From Skeletonema tropicum (taxonomy: Eukaryota; Bacillariophyta; Thalassiosirophyceae; Thalassiosirales; Thalassiosiraceae): a stretch of DNA of 64,000 nt. The number at the start of each line of letters is the position of its first letter. The first letter of the stretch is position 1. The DNA is taken from contig CM074130.1 of NCBI GenBank assembly GCA_037178625.1, positions 1,736,001 through 1,800,000 of the forward strand, written 5' to 3'. The notes beneath the pieces were generated by a model. The model ran no database searches, was not told the DNA's origin, and was given only the letters and a program-made list of their open reading frames with translations. The position numbers and the translations under genes are program-made. Below, piece after piece: positions 62,919 through 64,000 of this stretch.

Positions 62919-63088
62919 CCAGTTTATTATGTGTAGAAGTACGACAGAGGGTTGTAAGGGACTCTCTACCATGAGCCTACCATGAGCTACCATAGCAGTG
63001 GCTGGGAGTGGCCATTGTCAGGCTCGTTTGCTTCATCCACTACCTGTGGTAGTGCGAGCGAGGAAGACACAAGACACCAATGTTTGCG

Positions 63089-63130
63089 ACTCGTGACTGC
63101 ACCTCAAACGACTCAGGTGCAGTCACGAGT
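63089..63130. repeat. Hairpin, 16-bp perfect arms, 10-base loop
   Basis: ACTCGTGACTGCACCT (63089-63104) is exactly inverted at 63115-63130. Shares ACTCGTGACTGCAC with the 7.2-7.4 kb cluster. Confidence 0.9.
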
Positions 63131-63379
63131 GCCAGAAACCGTTTAATACGCGAGGACGGAGACAGATCAGTTGAAAGAGGTTGAAAGGGAGTTGAACCAA
63201 GAAGTAATTATACACTTTGCACTGCTTTGCAACTAATAAAGTTAGACTTAACTTATTGCAGACTCATCATGATGTTATTATTATTTGTGCGTCGTAGATA
63301 GTGAGACAGTAGTGAGACCCCGATATGCCCGTGATCATGGTAGAGTCAACGCTGTTGTGCAAATAGACAAATACACCAG

Positions 63380-63703
63380 ATAGACGCGATCGCACTGTGC
63401 TCGAAAGCCGCCCTGCACTATGGTGATGTGTTACGGTATTTACGTGGCGGGGCTGATTTTCTGTTGGAGTTGATGAATCATTCGGCTGGTGATGGTTCAT
63501 CATCATCGAGACCGAGGAATCTTCATCGTCATCAGCTGCATGCTGCTTCTCTTGGTGATTATTCGGCAGCAGTGTCCACCCATCCTCATGATCCGTCGGC
63601 TCCAGCGGCGATGCGATGTACTACGGCACGTTATCCATCACGATTGGTTCCAAGATTGTTTTTGAGGAAGATTGTTGGGGTGGAGTGGCTGGTGGATTTG
63701 TGA
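63380..63703 (+). CDS. Possible exon of an unknown gene
   Basis: An open frame starting after an acceptor-like ACACCAG at 63379 reads IDAIALCSKAALHYGDVLRY and continues LRGGADFLLELMNH to a stop at 63703. The first part has an ankyrin-like flavour (ALHYGDVLRYLRGGAD), but a full repeat cannot be shown, and no start or upstream exon was found. Low confidence; it could be a degenerate gene fragment. Confidence 0.2.
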   Translation: MDAIALCSKAALHYGDVLRYLRGGADFLLELMNHSAGDGSSSSRPRNLHRHQLHAASLGDYSAAVSTHPHDPSAPAAMRCTTARYPSRLVPRLFLRKIVGVEWLVDL

Positions 63704-64000
63704 ATGCTAGCAGCAACTCCTCTGCCAATACCTATTATTGCTCTGGAGAATGGAGGCGTGAGCAGTAACATCAACAATCATGGATCATCGTGCTGGTGTG
63801 AGCAACAACAATCAAGACAATTCTGGACAGCAGCAGCAACAACAAAAATAACAAGAAGGAGATGCCGGAGAGGATGAAGAAGAAAACGACGATAGGAGCA
63901 GCCGAAGAATAGAAACCTACAAAAATTAGTATGGTCACGTCAATTCGGAAAGACTGGCATTTTGAAGTGAATTCTCGGGTCGAAAAAGTGGGAGGTGACG
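63704..64000. other. End of window, low-complexity sequence
   Basis: CAG/CAA-rich sequence. A short frame from an ATG at about 63780 runs into poly-Gln, meets a TAA, then continues acidic in the same frame (EDEEENDD). It might be a 5' exon or a decayed frame; no call is made. Confidence 0.35.

Larger units (their letters stand above)
62711..63379. other. Intergenic interval with two hairpins
   Basis: No gene supported. Contains the hairpins at 62851-62918 and 63089-63130; nothing else was recognised. Confidence 0.55.

Noticed and set aside
63780..63927. Poly-Gln then acidic frame with one internal TAA
   Set aside because: Too short, interrupted and low complexity; could be an exon of a gene beyond the window but cannot be supported.
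1..64000. CRISPR arrays, prokaryotic operons, phage or bacterial defence loci
   Set aside because: The window is spliced eukaryotic nuclear DNA; short repeats here are tandem or inverted, not spacer-separated.

Overview
This is a nuclear window from a unicellular eukaryote, most likely a diatom. Three things point there. Several genes carry bipartite plastid presequences, a signal peptide with a Phe at +1 in an AFAP-like motif (the HugZ-like protein at 27147 is textbook). There is an Lsi2/ArsB-type permease of the silicon-efflux class. Introns are short (about 70-290 bp, mostly near 100), use GT-AG, and break most genes into 1-5 exons. Species is not assigned. All gene models below were spliced by eye from reading frame and splice sites. 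One run of exactly 500 N (54870-55369) is a scaffold gap.

Layout. 1-8 kb: a sphingolipid delta-4 desaturase cut by the window start, a Nudix-methyltransferase fusion, the Lsi2-like permease, a repeat-rich stretch, then a tiny eight-cysteine secreted protein. 8-20.7 kb: the ribosome-biogenesis WD40 protein WDR75, an RGG-rich RNA-binding protein, thymidylate kinase, a dysferlin-domain membrane protein, a plastid CPBP protease and the molybdenum-cofactor enzyme CNX2/MOCS1A. 20.7-32.6 kb: an RWD/DUF1115 protein with internal 113-residue repeats, a U1-C-like splicing protein that has lost all four zinc ligands, a HugZ-like flavin/heme protein, a DUF1244-DUF1244-MogA fusion and a GRAM-VASt lipid-transfer protein, with several small inverted-repeat elements between them. 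32.6-49 kb: a 2282-residue tuberin/RalGAP-like protein, a K+-type H+-pyrophosphatase, two genes of unknown function, the SNARE membrin, and a CBS-PP2C fusion of PPTC7 type.

49.2-52.9 kb holds a DNA transposon with about 240-bp terminal inverted repeats. It carries two tail-to-tail ORFs, a DDE-type transposase and an XPG/FEN1-like nuclease, and it sits in the promoter interval between two divergent host genes. 53-64 kb: a PLP-dependent D-cysteine desulfhydrase/ACC-deaminase homologue, an EF-hand protein interrupted by the gap, PDCD5, a SET-domain methyltransferase, serine palmitoyltransferase LCB2, tRNA 2'-phosphotransferase TPT1, and a hairpin-rich end.

Functional links are loose, as expected for a eukaryote. 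Two molybdenum-cofactor genes (CNX2 and the MogA fusion) lie within 8 kb. Two sphingolipid genes (desaturase and LCB2) sit near the two ends. Many neighbours are convergent or divergent with very short spacers (19 bp between the stops at 30391 and 30411). The strongest novelty candidates are the transposon with its own XPG nuclease, the DUF1244-MogA fusion, the zinc-less U1-C/WW protein, the Nudix-methyltransferase fusion, and a recurrent hairpin built on an ACTCGTGACTGCAC core.
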